64,000 nucleotides of DNA from Panulirus ornatus. Lineage: Eukaryota > Arthropoda > Malacostraca > Decapoda > Palinuridae. The position numbers and the translations under genes are program-made. Of the stretch, positions 1-12,200 are shown one piece after another (position 1 is the first letter of the stretch; every line of letters begins with the position of its first letter). Under the pieces are notes generated by a model. It was given only the letters and a program-made list of their open reading frames with translations, was not told the DNA's origin and made no database searches. The stretch is taken from contig NC_092225.1 of the NCBI RefSeq assembly GCF_036320965.1, positions 201,010-265,009 of the forward strand, read 5' to 3'.

Positions 1-1924
1 GTGCCTGTGCACCTGGTAATGAGAAGAAAGATCATGAGAGGCAAGTGTTCTGGGAGTAGTTGAGTGAGTGTGTTAGCAGCTTTCATGCACAAGACCAGGT
101 TACAGTGGTGGGTGATTTGAATGCAAAGGTGACTAATGTGGCAGTTGAGGGTACAATTGGTGTATATGGGGTGTTCAGTATTGTAAATGGAAATGGTTAA
201 AGAGCTTGTGAATTTGTGTGTTGAAAAAGCACTGGTGATAAGGAACACCTGGTTTAAAAAGAAAGATGTACATAAGTATACGTATGTGAGTAGGAAAGAT
301 GGCCACGGAGCGTTACTGGATTACATGAACTGATAGGCATATAAAGGAGAGACATTTGGATGTTAATGTACTGAGAGGGGCAGCTGATGGGATGTATGAT
401 CACAATCTTGTGGAGGAAAAGGTGAAGATTTGTAGAGGTTTTCAGAAAAAAAGAGAATTTAGGGGAGAGGAGAGTAGTGAGAGTAAGTGAGCTTGGAAAG
501 GAAACATGTGTGAGGAAGTACTAGGAGAGATTGAGTGCAGAATGGAAAAAGGTGAGAGCAAATGATGTAAGAGGAGTGGGGGAGGAATAGGATGTATTTA
601 GGGAAGCCATGATAGCTTGTGCAAAAGATGCATGTGGCATGAGAAAGGTGGGAGGTGGGCAGATTACATAGGGTAGTGAATGGTGGGAAGAAGAAGAGAG
701 AAGTGTTTGGATGATTTTTGTAGGGAAGTAGTGCAAATGATAGGGAGATGTATAAAAGAAAGCAGCAGGAGGTCAAGAGAAAGGTGCAAAAGGTGAAAAC
801 GAGGGCAAATGAGAGCTGGGGTGATAGAATATCATTAAATCTTAGGGAGAATGATAAGATGTCAAAGGAGGTAAATAAAGTGCGTAAGATAAGAAAACAA
901 TTAGGAACATCGGTGAAGGGGACAAATAGGGAGGTACTCATAAGTAGTGATGAAGTGAGGAGATGGAGTGAGTATTTTGAAGGTTTGCTGAATGTTTGAT
1001 GACAAAGTGGCATGTATAGGGTGTTTTGGTTGGGGTGGGGTGCGAAGGCAGAGGGTCAGCAAGAATGGTTTGGCAAACAGAAAAGAGGTAGTGAAAGCGT
1101 TGCAGAAGATGAAAGCCGGCAAGGCAGCGGGTTTGGAGGGTATTGCAGTAAAATTTATTAAAAAAGGGGTGACTGTGATGTTGGCTGGTTGGTGAGGATA
1201 TTCAATGTATGTATGGATCATGGTGGAGTGCCTGGGGATTGGTAGAATGGGTGCATAGTGCCACTGTACAAAAGCAAAGGAGATAAAGGTGAATGTTAAA
1301 AAAAGAGGCATAAGTCTGCTGAGTATCCTGGGAAATTATATAGGAGGGTATTGATAGAGAGGGTAAAGATATGTACAGAGCATCAGATTGGGTAAGAGCA
1401 GTGTGATTTCAGAAGTGGTAGAGGATGTATGGATCAGGTGTTTGCTTTGAAGAATGTATGTGATAAATACTTAGAAATATAGATGGATTTGTAGGTAGCA
1501 TTTATGGATCTGAGAAGGCATATGACAGGGTTGACAGAGATGCTTTCTGGAAGGTTTTAAGAGTATATGGCATGGGAGGGAAATTGATAGAAGCAGTGAA
1601 AAGTTTTTACCAAGGATGTAAGGCATGTGTACGAGTAAGAAGAGAGGAAAGTAACTGGTTCCTAGCGAATATCGGTTTGCATCGGAGGCATGATGTCTCC
1701 ATGATTGTTAAATTTGTTTATGGATGGGGTGGTTAAGGAGGTGTATGCAAGAGTTTTTGAGAGACGAACAAGTATGCTGTCTTGGGAAGTGAGTCAGTTG
1801 TTGTTCGCTGATGATACAGCGCTAATGGCTGATTCGGCTGAGAAACTGCAGAAGCTGGTGACTGAGTTTGGTAAAGTGTGTGAAAGAAGAAAGTTCAGAG
1901 CAAATGTGAATAAGAGCTATCATA
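1..1924 (+). mobile_element. LINE-A copy, old and degenerate, cut by window edge
   Basis: The copy enters the window inside the endonuclease domain, at the region equivalent to GAYAPGHEKKDHERQ, and runs through the linker and reverse transcriptase to about position 1916. The RT palm motif LLFADD is readable near 1798-1815. The reading frame is broken many times, so no protein can be made. It stops just after the NVNKS region and joins directly to the 3' UTR of an opposite-strand copy. The family assignment is secure by comparison with the better copies in this window; the right end was placed by eye. Confidence 0.9.
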
Positions 1925-4904
1925 TGTAATGCACCGACACCACAGCTCCCTTTCCACATCCAGGCAACACAAATCTTTCCATGGTTTATCCCAGACACTT
2001 CAAATGCCCTGGTTCAATCCACTGACAGCACGTTGACCCCGGTACACCACATCATTCCAATTCACTCTATTCCTTGCATGCCTTTCACCCTCCTGCATGT
2101 TCAGGCCCCAATCTCTCAAAAGCTTTTTCACTCCATCATTCCACCTCCAATTTGGTCACCAGCTTCTCCTCGTCCCCTCCACCTCTGACACATATGTCCT
2201 CTTTGTCAATCTTTCCTCACTCATTCTCTCCATGTGATCAAACCATTTCAATACACTCTCTTCTGCCCTCTCAACCACACTATTTTTATTCCCACACATC
2301 TCTCTTAACCTTTCATTACTTACTCGATCAAACTACCTTGCACCACATATTGTCCTCAAACATCTCATTTCCAACACATCCACCCTCCTCCACACAATCC
2401 TATCTATAGCCTATGCCTAGCAACCATATAACTTTCTTGGAACCACTATTCCTTCAAACATATCCATTTTTCCTCTCCAAGATAATGTTCTCGCCTTCCA
2501 CACATTCTTCAATGTTCCCATGACACTTCACCCCCTTCCCCACCCCGTGACTCACTTCTGCTCCCATGGTTCCATCCACTGTTAAATCCACTCCCAGATA
2601 TCTAAAACACTTCACTTCCTCCAGTTTTTCTCCATTCAAACTTACCTCCCAATTAACTTGTCCCTCAACCCTCCTGAACCTAATAACCTTGCTCTTATTC
2701 ACATTTACTCTCAGCTTTCTTCTTTCACACACTTTATCAAACTCAGTCACCAGCTTCTGCAGTTTCTCATCCAAATCTGCCACCAGTGCTGTATCATCAG
2801 TGAATATCAACTGACTCACTTCCCAAGCCCTCTCATCCACAACAGACTGCATACTTGCCCCTCTCTCCAAAACTCTTCCATTTACCTAAATAACAACCCC
2901 ATCCATAAAAAAATTAAACAACCATGGAGACATTATGCACCCCTGCTGCAAACTGACATTCACTGAGAACCAATGACTTCCCTCTCTTCCTACTCATACA
3001 CATGCCTTACAACCTCAATAAAAACTTTTCACTGCTCCTAAGAACTCACATACATTCCTCAAAGCAAACAATTGATCCACATATCCTATACCACTTCTGA
3101 AACCACAATGCTCTTCCCCAATCTGATACTCTGTACATGCTTTCACCCTCTCAATCAATACCCTCCCATATAATTTCCCAGGACTACTAAACAAACTTAT
3201 ACCTCTGTAATTTGAATACTCACCTTTATCCCCTTTGCCTTTGTACAATGGCACTATGCATGCATTCTGCCACTCCTCACTTAAGTCAACATGAGCCAGA
3301 CATACAGTGAATATCCTTAAAAAACCAATCAACAACACACTCACCCTTCTTTTTCTATAAATTCCACTGCAATACCATCCAAAACCGCCGCCTTACCGGC
3401 TTTCATCTTCTGCAAAGCTTTCACCACCTCTTCTTTGTTTGCCAAACCATTCTCGCTGACCCTCTGCCTTCGCACACCAACTCGACCAAAACACCCTATA
3501 TCTGCCACTCTATCATCTAACACATTCAAAAAACTTTAAAATACTCACTCCATCTTCTCACATCACCACTACTTGTTATTACCTCCCCATTAGCCACCTT
3601 CACTATGTTCCTATTTGTTCTCTTTTCCTATGCAATTTATTTACCTCCTTCCACAATACCTTTTCATTCTCCCTGAAATCTAATGATATTCTCTCACCCC
3701 AACTCTCATTTGCCCTATTTTTCATCTCTTGCACCTTTCTTGTGACCTCCTGCCTCTTTCTTATAATACACCTCCCAGTCATTTGCACTATTTCCCTGCA
3801 AAACTCGTCCAAATGCCTCTCTCTTCTCTTTCACTAATAATCTTACTTCTTCATCCCACCACTCACTACCCTTTCTAATCTGCCCACCTCCCACATTTCT
3901 CTTCCCACAAGCATCTTTTGCAAAAGCCATCACTGCTTCCCTAAATACATCCCATTCCTCCCCCACTCCCCTTATGTCCATTCCTCTTAACTTTTTCCAT
4001 TCTGCACTCAGTCTCTCCTGGAACTTCCTCACACAATTCTCCTCAAGCTCACTTACTCTCACCCCTCTCTTCACCCCAACATTCTCTCTTCTTTTCTGAA
4101 AGCCTCTACAAATCTTCACCTTCGCCTCCACAAGATAATAATCAGACATCCCTCCAATTGCACCTCTCAGCACATTAACATCCAAAAGCCTCTCTTTCAC
4201 ATGCCAATTAATGAACATGTAATCCAATAATGCTCTCTGGCCATCTCTCCTACTTACATACATAAACTTACGTATATCTCTCTTTTTCCAAGTATTCCCA
4301 GTCACCAGTTCTTTTTCAGCACACAAATCTACAAGCTCTTCACCATTTCCATTTACAGTATTGAACACCCCATGTATACCAATTATAACCTCAACTGCCA
4401 CATTACTCACCTTTGCATTCAAATCACCCATCACTATAACCCGGTCTCGTGCATCAAAAACCACTAACACACTCATTCAGCTGCTCCCAAAACACTTGCC
4501 TCTCATGATCTTTCTTCTCATGCCAAGGTGCATATGCACCAATAATCACCCATCTCTCTCCATCAACTTTCAGTTTTACCCATATTATTCGAGAATTTAC
4601 TTTCTTACATTCTATCACATACTCCCACAACTCCTGTTTCAGGAGTACTGCTACTCCTTCCCTTGCTCTTGTTCTCTCACTAACCCCTGACTTTACTCCC
4701 AAGACATTCCCAAACCACTCTTCCCCTTTACCCTTGAGCTTCGTTTCACTCAGAGCCAAAACATCCAGGTTCCTTTCCTCAAACATACTACCTATCTCTC
4801 CTTTTTTTCACATCTTGGTTTCATCCACACACATTTAGACAGCCCAGTCTGAGCCTTCGAGGAGGATGAGCACTCCCCGCCTGACTCCTTCTTCTGTTTC
4901 CCAT
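1925..4904 (-). mobile_element. LINE-A copy, old, near full length
   Basis: Reading on the minus strand from 4904, the start codon equivalent, the copy covers endonuclease, linker, RT and C-terminal region, then a truncated long-type 3' UTR ending near 1925. Recognisable pieces include LALSETKLKGKG (near 4750), VMGDLNAKV (near 4430), the NYRGISL block (near 3210) and the palm motif, which reads FTDD instead of FADD (near 2800). Several frameshifts and stops break the frame. The 5' end lies against the (TA)n tract at 4923, without the usual 5' UTR. It is a dead copy. Confidence 0.9.
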
Positions 4905-4919
4905 TTTAGAAAGTTAAAA

Positions 4920-4922
<3 letters not shown>

Positions 4923-5006
<84 letters not shown>

Positions 5007-5013
5007 TATATTA

Positions 5014-5066
<53 letters not shown>
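4923..5066. repeat. (TA)n microsatellite
   Basis: A long TA dinucleotide tract with a few TAT interruptions. It separates the 5' end of the minus copy on its left from the 5'-truncated plus copy on its right, as in many other places in the window. Confidence 0.98.
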
Positions 5067-5067
<1 letters not shown>

Positions 5068-5068
<1 letters not shown>

Positions 5069-6299
5069 GGAAGGTATTAAGAATATATGGTGTGGGAGGC
5101 AAGTTGGTAGAAGCAGTGAAAAGTTTTTATCGAGGATGTAAGGCATGTGTACGTGTAGGAAGAGAGGAAAGTGATTGGTTCTCAGTGAATGTAGGTTTGC
5201 GGCAGGGGTGTGTGATGTCTCCGTGGTTGTTTAATTTGTTTATGGATGGGGTTGTTAGGGAGGTAAATGCAAGAGTTTTGGAAAGAGGGGCAAGTATGAA
5301 GTCTGTTGGGGATGAGAGAGCTTGGGAAGTGAGTCAGTTGTTGTTCGCTGATGATACAGCGAGGTGGCGGATTCATGTGAGAAACTGCAGAAGCTGGTGA
5401 CGGAGTTTGGAAAAGTGTGTGGAAGAAGAAAGTTAAGAGTAAATGTCAATAAGAGCAAGGTTATTAGGTACAGTAGGGTTGAGGGTCAAGTCAATTGGGA
5501 GGTGAGTTTGAATGGTGAGAGGCTGGAGGAAGTGAAGTGTTTTAGATATCTGGGAGTGGATCTGTCAGCGGATGGAACCATGGAAGCGGAAGTGGATCAT
5601 AGGGTGGGGGAGGGGGCGAAAATTTTGGGAGCCTTGAAAAATGTGTGGAAGTCGAGAACATTATCCCGGAAAGCAAAAATGGGTATGTTTGAAGGAATAG
5701 TAGTTCCAACAATGTTGTATGGTTGCGAGGCGTGGGCTATGGATAGAGTTGTGCGCAGGAGGATGGATGTGCTGGAAATGAGATGTTTGAGGACAATGTG
5801 TGGTGTGGGGTGCTTTGATCGAGTAAGTAACGTAAGGGTAAGAGAGATGTGTGGAAATAAAAAGAGCGTGGTTGAGAGAGCAGAAGAGGGTGTTTTGAAA
5901 TGGTTTGGGCACATGGAGAGAATGAGTGAGGAAAGATTGACCAAGAGGATATATGTGTCGGAGGTGGAGGGAACGAGGAGAAGAGGGAGACCAAATTGGA
6001 GGTGGAAAGATGGAGTGAAAAGGATTTTGTGTGATCGGGGCCTGAACATGCAGGAGGGTGAAAGGAGGGCAAGGAATAGAGTGAATTGGAGCGATGTGGT
6101 ATACAGGGGTTGACGTGCTGTCAGTGGATTGAATCAGGGCATGTGAAGCGTCTGGGGTAAACCATGGAAAGCTGTGTAGGTATGTATATTTGCGTGTGTG
6201 GACGTGTGTATGTACATGTGTATGGGGGGGGTTGGGCCATTTCTTTCGTCTGTTTCCTTGCGCTACCTCGCAAACGCGGGAGACAGCGACAATGTATAA

Positions 6300-6317
<18 letters not shown>
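5068..6317 (+). mobile_element. LINE-A young copy, 5'-truncated
   Basis: This copy starts inside the RT, just downstream of the MDLEKAYDRVD block, and runs to the 3' hairpin and a poly(A) run at 6299-6317. One small deletion in the palm region near 5360 shifts the frame right after LLFADDTA. The C-terminal part (5364-6113) is open, from [12 protein letters not shown] to VYRG followed by TGA. The 3' UTR is the short type, about 190 bp. It forms the left arm of a large palindrome with the next element. Confidence 0.95.

Positions 6318-6380
<63 letters not shown>
6299..6380. repeat. A-run, (TA)n and T-run at a tail-to-tail junction
   Basis: A run of A (6299-6317), then TA repeats to about 6365, then a run of T. 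It is the fused tails of two LINE-A copies in opposite orientation and forms the centre of the palindrome. Confidence 0.95.
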
Positions 6381-6381
<1 letters not shown>

Positions 6382-7904
6382 ATACTTTGTCGCTGTCTCC
6401 CGCGTTTGCGAGGTAGCGCAAGGAAACAGACGAAAGAAAGAAATGGCCCAACCCCCCCCCATACACATGTATATACATACGTCCACACACGCAAATATAC
6501 ATACCTACACAGCTTTCCATGGTTTACCCCAGACGCTTCACATGCCTTGATTCAATCCACTGACAGCACGTCAACCCCGGTATACCACATCGCTCCAATT
6601 CACTCTATTCCTTGCCCTCCTTTCACCCACCTGCATATTCAGGCCCCGATCACACAAAATCTTTTTCACTCCATCTTTCCACCTCCAATTTGGTCTCCCT
6701 CTTCTCCTCGTTCCCTCTACCTCCGACACATATATCCTCTTGGTCAATCTTCCCTCACTCATTCTCTCCATGTGCCCAAACCACTTCAAAACACCCTCTT
6801 CTGCTCTCTCAACCACGCTCTTTTTATTTCCACACATCTCTCTTACCCTTACATTACTCACTCGATCAAACCACCTCACACCACACATTGTCCTCAAACA
6901 TGTCATTTCCAGCACATCCATCCTCCTGCGCACAACTCTATCCATGGCCCACGCCTCGCAACCATACAACATTGTTGGAACCACTATTCCTTCAAACATA
7001 CCCATTTTTGCTTTCAGAGATAATGTTCTCGACTTCCACACATTCTTCAAGGCCCCCAGAATTTTCGCCCCCTCCCCCATCCTATGATCCACTTCCGCTT
7101 CCATGGTTCCATCCGCTGCCAGATCCACTCCCAGATATCTAAAACACTTCACTTCCTCCAGTTTTTCTCCATTCAAACTCACCTCCCAATTGACTTGACC
7201 CTCAACCCTACTGTACCTAATAACCTTGCTCTTATTCACATTTACTCTTAACTTTCTTCTTCCACACACTTTACCAAACTCAGTCACCAGCTTCTGCAGT
7301 TTCTCACATGAATCAGCCACCAGCGCTGTATCATCAGCGAACAACAACTGACTCACTTCCCAAGCTCTCTCATCCCCAACAGACTTCATACTTGCCCCTC
7401 TTTCCAAAACTCTTGCATTTACCTCCCTAACAACCCCATCCATAAACAAATTAAACAACCATGGAGACATCACACACCCCTGCCGCAAACCTACATTCAC
7501 TGAGAACCAATCACTTTCCTCTCTTCCTACATGTACACATGCCTTACATCCTCGATAAAAACTTTTCACTGCTTCTAACAACTTTCCTCCCACACCATAT
7601 ATTCTTAATACCTTCCACAGAGCATCTCTATCAACTCTATCATATGCCTTCTCCAGATCCATAAATGCTACATACAAATCCATTTGCTTTTCTAAGTATT
7701 TCTCACATATATTCTTCAAAGCAAACACCTGATCCACACATCCTCTACCACTTCTGAAACCACACTGCTCTTCCCCAATCTGATGCTCTGTACATGCCTT
7801 CACCCTCTCAATCAATACCCTCCCATATAGTTTACCAGGAATACTCAACAAACTTATACCTCTGTAATTTGAGCACTCACTCTTATCCCCTTTGCCTTTG
7901 TATA
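6366..7904 (-). mobile_element. LINE-A young copy, 5'-truncated; right arm of palindrome
   Basis: The minus-strand copy begins with its poly(T) tail, hairpin and short 3' UTR, followed by an uninterrupted coding stretch up to the LYKGKGD region of the RT near 7902. There the element stops at a short TA tract. The first 1.25 kb is the inverted partner of 5068-6317, with few differences by eye, which points to recent insertion. Confidence 0.95.
6571..7902 (-). pseudogene. LINE-A RT and C-terminal region, open but truncated
   Basis: About 444 codons are open from YKGKGDKSECSNYRG at the 5' end to VYRG and stop. The stretch carries the [17 protein letters not shown] block, the first palm motif [24 protein letters not shown] and the catalytic [12 protein letters not shown], so the RT core is complete from motif 1 onward. 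The endonuclease is absent. Open frame continues upstream only through poly(T), which encodes a run of lysines, so the true coding part ends near 7902. Without its own promoter, start or endonuclease it is probably not functional. Confidence 0.85.
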
Positions 7905-7910
7905 GATATA

Positions 7911-7914
<4 letters not shown>

Positions 7915-7957
<43 letters not shown>
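7915..7957. repeat. Poly(T) run (LINE tail)
   Basis: About 43 T residues: the poly(A) tail, on the minus strand, of the copy to the right. It joins the 5' truncation point of the copy on the left. Confidence 0.95.
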
Positions 7958-7960
<3 letters not shown>

Positions 7961-8734
7961 CTTTGTCGCTGTCTCCCGCGTTTGCGAGGTAGCGCAAGGA
8001 AACAGACGAAAGAAATGGCCCAAACCCCCCCCCCCATACACATGTACATACACACGTCCACACACGCAAATATACATACCTACACAGCTTTCCATGGTTT
8101 ACCCCAGACGCTTCACATGCCTTGATTCAATCCACTGACAGCACGTCAACCCCTGTATACCACATCGCTCCAATTCACTCTATTCCTTGCCCTCCTTTCA
8201 CCCTCCTGCATGTTCAGGCCCCGATCACACAAAATCTTTTTCACTCCATCTTTCCACCTCCAATTTGGTCTCCCTCTTCTCCTCGTTCCCTCCACCTCCG
8301 ACACATATATCCTCTTGGTCAATCTTTCCTCACTCATTCTCTCCATGTGCCCAAACCATTTCAAAACACCCTCTTCTGCTCTCTCAACCACGCTCTTTTT
8401 ATTTCCACACATCTCTCTTACCCTTACGTTACTTACTCGATCAAACCACCTCACACCACACATTGTCCTCAAACATCTCATTTCCAGCACATCCATCCTC
8501 CTGCGCACAACTCTATCCATAGCCCACGCCTCGCAACCATACAACATTGTTGGAACCACTATTCCTTCAAACATACCCATTTTTGCTTTCCGAGATAATG
8601 TTCTCGACTTCCACACATTTTTCAAGGCTCCCAAAATTTTCGCCCCCTCCCCCACCCTATGATCCACTTCCGCTTCCATGGTTCCATCCGCTGACAGATC
8701 CACTCCCAGATATCTAAAACACTTCACTTCCTCC

Positions 8735-8736
<2 letters not shown>
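7958..8736 (-). mobile_element. LINE-A young copy, strongly 5'-truncated
   Basis: It carries the 3' hairpin, the short 3' UTR and an open C-terminal coding stretch (8146-8727, minus) from [10 protein letters not shown] to VYRG and stop. It ends in the EKLEEV region, where it runs straight into (TA)n. It lies head-to-tail with the copy at 6366-7904. Confidence 0.93.

Positions 8737-8815
<79 letters not shown>
8737..8815. repeat. (TA)n microsatellite
   Basis: A pure TA tract, directly fused to the truncated 5' end of the minus copy on its left. Confidence 0.97.
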
Positions 8816-8817
<2 letters not shown>

Positions 8818-8819
8818 TC

Positions 8820-8943
8820 ATATTTAATGTATGTATGACTCACGGTGAGGTGCCTGAGGATTGGCGGAATGCGTGCATAGTGCCATTGTACAAAGGCAAA
8901 AGGAATAAGAGTGAGTGCTCAAATTACAGAGGTATAAGTTTGT
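8820..8943 (+). mobile_element. LINE-A RT fragment, about 120 bp
   Basis: It encodes the stretch around PEDWRNACIVPLYKGK and NYRGISL of the RT fingers. It is cut at both ends and joined on the right to the flank shared with position 46826. It is probably a piece left by recombination. Confidence 0.85.
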
Positions 8944-8949
8944 TTGTTT

Positions 8950-9085
8950 TTTCATTCATTTCAAGCTAGAAGTTTCAGTTTTCTAAATTGTTTCTTACAT
9001 TTTTCATATGTATATATATGTATGTGTGTGTGTGTGTATATGTGCGTGTGTATGTGTGTGTATGTGTATATGTATATATATGTGT
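8950..9085. repeat. Upstream flank shared with 46826-46955, with (TG)n
   Basis: About 80 bp including TCAAGCTAGAAGTTTCAG, followed by mixed TG and TA repeats, nearly matches the sequence in front of the full-length LINE-A copy at 47141. It does not precede the other full-length copy at 13890. Confidence 0.85.
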
Positions 9086-9087
9086 AT

Positions 9088-9211
9088 ATTATCCCTGGGG
9101 ATAGGGGTGAAAGAATACTTCCCACGTATTCCTCGCGTGTCGTAGAAAGCGACTAGAGGGGACGGGAGCGGGGGGCCAGAAATCCTTCCCTCCTTGTATT
9201 AACTTTCTAAA
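9088..9211 (+). promoter_or_regulatory. LINE-A 5' UTR
   Basis: A conserved leader starting ATCCCTGGGGATAGGGG and ending just before AAAATGGGAAAC. It recurs in front of the copies at 13890, 30094 and 47141, before the minus copies at 25744 and 57268, and as the 5' part of the short non-autonomous elements. By eye two small hairpins are possible (CACG/CGTG and GTCG/CGAC). An internal promoter would be expected here, as in other LINEs; that is inference. Confidence 0.7.
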
Positions 9212-12200
9212 ATGGGAAACAGAAGAAGGAGTCACGCGGGGAGTGCTCATCCTCCTCGAAGGCTCAGAGTGGGGTGCCTAAATGTGTGTGGATGTAACCA
9301 AGATGTGAAAAAAGGAGAGATAGGTAGTATGTTTAAGGAAAGGAACCTGGATGTTTTGGCTCTGAGTGAAACGAAGCTCAAGGGTAAAGGGGAAGAGTGG
9401 TTTGGGAATGTCTGGGGAGTAAAGTAAGGGGTTAGTGAGAGGACAAGAGCAAGGGAAGGAGTAGCAATACTCCTGAAACAGGAGTTGTGGGAGTATGTGA
9501 TAGAATGTAAGAAAGTAAATTCTCGATTAATATGGGTAAAACTGAAAGTTGATGGAGAGAGGTGGGTGATTATTGGTGCATATGCACCTGGGCATGAGAA
9601 GAAAGATCATGAGAGGCAAGTGTTTTGGGAGCAGCTGAATGAGTGTGTTAGTGGTTTTGATGCACGAGACCGGGTTATAGTGATGGGTGATTTGAATGCA
9701 AAGGTGAGTAATGTGGCAGTTGAGGGAATAATTGGTATACATGGGGTGTTCAGTGTTGTAAATGGAAATGGTGAAGAGCTTGTAGATTTATGTGCTGAAA
9801 AAGGACTGATGATTGGGAATACCTGGTTTAAAAAGCGAGATATACATAAGTATACTTATGTAAGTAGGAGAGATGGCCAGAGAGCGTTATTGGATTACGT
9901 GTTAATTGACAGGCGTGCGAAAGAGAGACTTTTGGATGTTAATGTGCTGAGAGGTGCAACTGGAGGGATGTCTGATCATTATCTTGTGGAGGCAAAGGTG
10001 AAGATTTGTATGGGTTTTCAGAAAAGAAGAGTGAATGTTGGGGTGAAGAGGGTGGTGAGAGTAAGTGAGCTTGGGAAGGAGACCTGTGTGAGGAAGTACC
10101 AGGAGAGACTGAGTACAGAATGGAAAAAGGTGAGAAAAATGGAAGTAATGGGAGTGGGGCAGGAATGGGATGTATTTAGGGAATCAGTGATGGATTGCGC
10201 AAAAGATGCTTGTGGCATGAGAAGAGTGGGAGGTGGGTTGATTAGAAAGGGTAGTGAGTGGTGGGATGAAGAAGTAAGAGTATTAGTGAAAGAGAAGAGA
10301 GAGGCATCTGGACAATTTTTGCAGGGAAAAAATGCAATTGAGTGGGAGATGTATAAAAGAAAGAGACAGGAGGTCAAGAGAAAGGTGCAAGAGGTGAAAA
10401 AAAGGGCAAATGAGAGTTGGGGTGAGAGAGTATCATTAAATTTTAGGGAGAATAAAAAGATGTTCTGGAAGGAGGTAAATAAAGTGCGTAAGACAAGGGA
10501 GCAAATGGGAACTTCAGTGAAGGGCGCAAATGGGGAGGTGATAACAAGTAGTGGTGATGTGAGAAGGAGATGGAGTGAGTATTTTGAAGGTTTGTTGAAT
10601 GTGTTTGATGATAGAGTGGCAGATATAGGGTGTTTTGGTCGAGGTGGTGTGCAAAGTGAGAGGTTTAGGGAAAATGATTTGGTAAACAGAGAAGAGGTAG
10701 TGAAAGCTTTGCGGAACATGAAAGCCGGCAAGGCAGCAGGTTTGGATGGTATTGCAGTGGAATTTATTAAAAAAGGGGGTGACTGTATTGTTGACTGGTT
10801 GGTAAGGTTATTTAATGTATGTATGACTCATGGTGAGGTGCCTGAGGATTGGCGGAATGCGTGCATAGTGCCATTGTACAAAGGCAAAGGGGATAAGAGT
10901 GAGTGCTCAAATTACAGAGGTATAAGTTTGTTGAGTATTCCTGGTAAATCATATGGGAGGATATTGATTGAGAGGGTGAAGGCATGTACAGAGCATCAGA
11001 TTGGGGAAGAGCAGTGTGGTTTCAGAAGTGGTAGAGGATGTGTGGATCAGGTGTTTGCTTTGAAGAATTTTTTTTTTTTTTTTTTTTTTATACTTTGTCG
11101 CTGTCTCCCGCGTTTGCGAGGAGAATGTATGTGAGAAATACTTAGAAAAGCAAATGGATTTGTATGTAGCATTTATGGATCTAGAGAAGGCATATGATAG
11201 AGTTGATAGAGATGCTCTGTGGAAGGTATTGAGAATATATGGTGTGGGAGGAAAGTTATTAGAAGCAGTGAAAAGTTTTTATCGAGGATGTAAGGCATGT
11301 GTACGTGTAGGAAGAGAGGAAAGTGATTGGTTCTCAGTGAATGTAGGTTTGCGGCAGGGGTGTGTGATGTCTCCATTGTTGTTTAATTTGTTTATGGATG
11401 GGGTTGTTAGGGAGGTAAATGCAAGAGTTTTGGAAAGAGGGGCAAGTATGAAGTCTGTTGGGGATGAGAGAGCTTGGGAAGTGAGTCAGTTGTTGTTCGC
11501 TGATGATACAGCGCTGGTGGCTGATTCATGTGAGAAACTGCAGAAGCTGGTGACTGAGTTTGGTAAAGTGTGTGAAAGAAGAAAGTTAAGAGTAAATGTG
11601 AATAAGAGCAAGGTTATTAGGTACAGTAGGGTTGAGGGCCAAGTCAATTGGGAGGTGAGTTTGAATGGAGAAAAACTGGAGGAAGTGAATTGTTTTAGAT
11701 ATCTGGGAGTGGATCTGGCAGCGGATGGAACCATGAAAGCGGAAGTGGATCATAGGGTGGGGGAGGGGGCGAAAATTCTGGGGGCCTTGAAGAATGTGTA
11801 GAAGTCGAGAACATTATCTCGGAAAGCAAAAATGGGTATGTTTGAAGGAATAGTGGTTCCAACAATGTTGTATGGTTGCGAGGCGTGGGCTATGGATAGA
11901 GTTGTGCGCAGGAGGATGGATGTGCTGGAAATGAGATGTTTGAGGACAATGTGTGGTGTGAGGTGGTTTGATCGAGTGAGTAACGTAAGGGTAAGAGAGA
12001 TGTGTGGAAATAAAAAGAGCGTGGTTGAGAGAGACGAAGAGGGTGTTTTGAAGTGGTTTGGGCACATGGAGAGAATGAGTGAGGAAAGATTGACCAAGAG
12101 GATATATGTGTCGGAGGTGGAGGGAACGAGGAGAAGAGGGAGACCAAATTGGAGGTGGAAAGATGGAGTGAAAAAGATTTTCTGTGATCGGGGCCTGAAC

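Noticed and set aside
4923..5066. Regularly spaced repeats that might suggest a CRISPR array
   Set aside because: The repeats are simple TA microsatellites and dispersed LINE copies; there is no repeat-spacer pattern and the DNA is eukaryotic in character.
5364..6113. Integrated virus or LTR retrotransposon as the source of the RT
   Set aside because: There are no LTRs, gag, protease, integrase or RNase H. Poly(A) tails, 5' truncation and an APE endonuclease indicate a non-LTR element.
8122..8598. Conserved antisense ORFs of 111-158 codons (starting [25 protein letters not shown] or MFRPRSHK) found opposite the C-terminal region of many copies
   Set aside because: They are mirror frames of the LINE-A coding region, open because that region is GA-rich and well conserved. 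They recur only where the sense frame does and show no domain of their own.
9088..9211. HDV-like self-cleaving ribozyme in the LINE-A 5' UTR, as known for some RTE and R2 elements
   Set aside because: Hairpins CACG/CGTG and GTCG/CGAC can be drawn, but I could not arrange the required nested pseudoknot (P1 pairing after P3). A structure search would be needed to reopen this.
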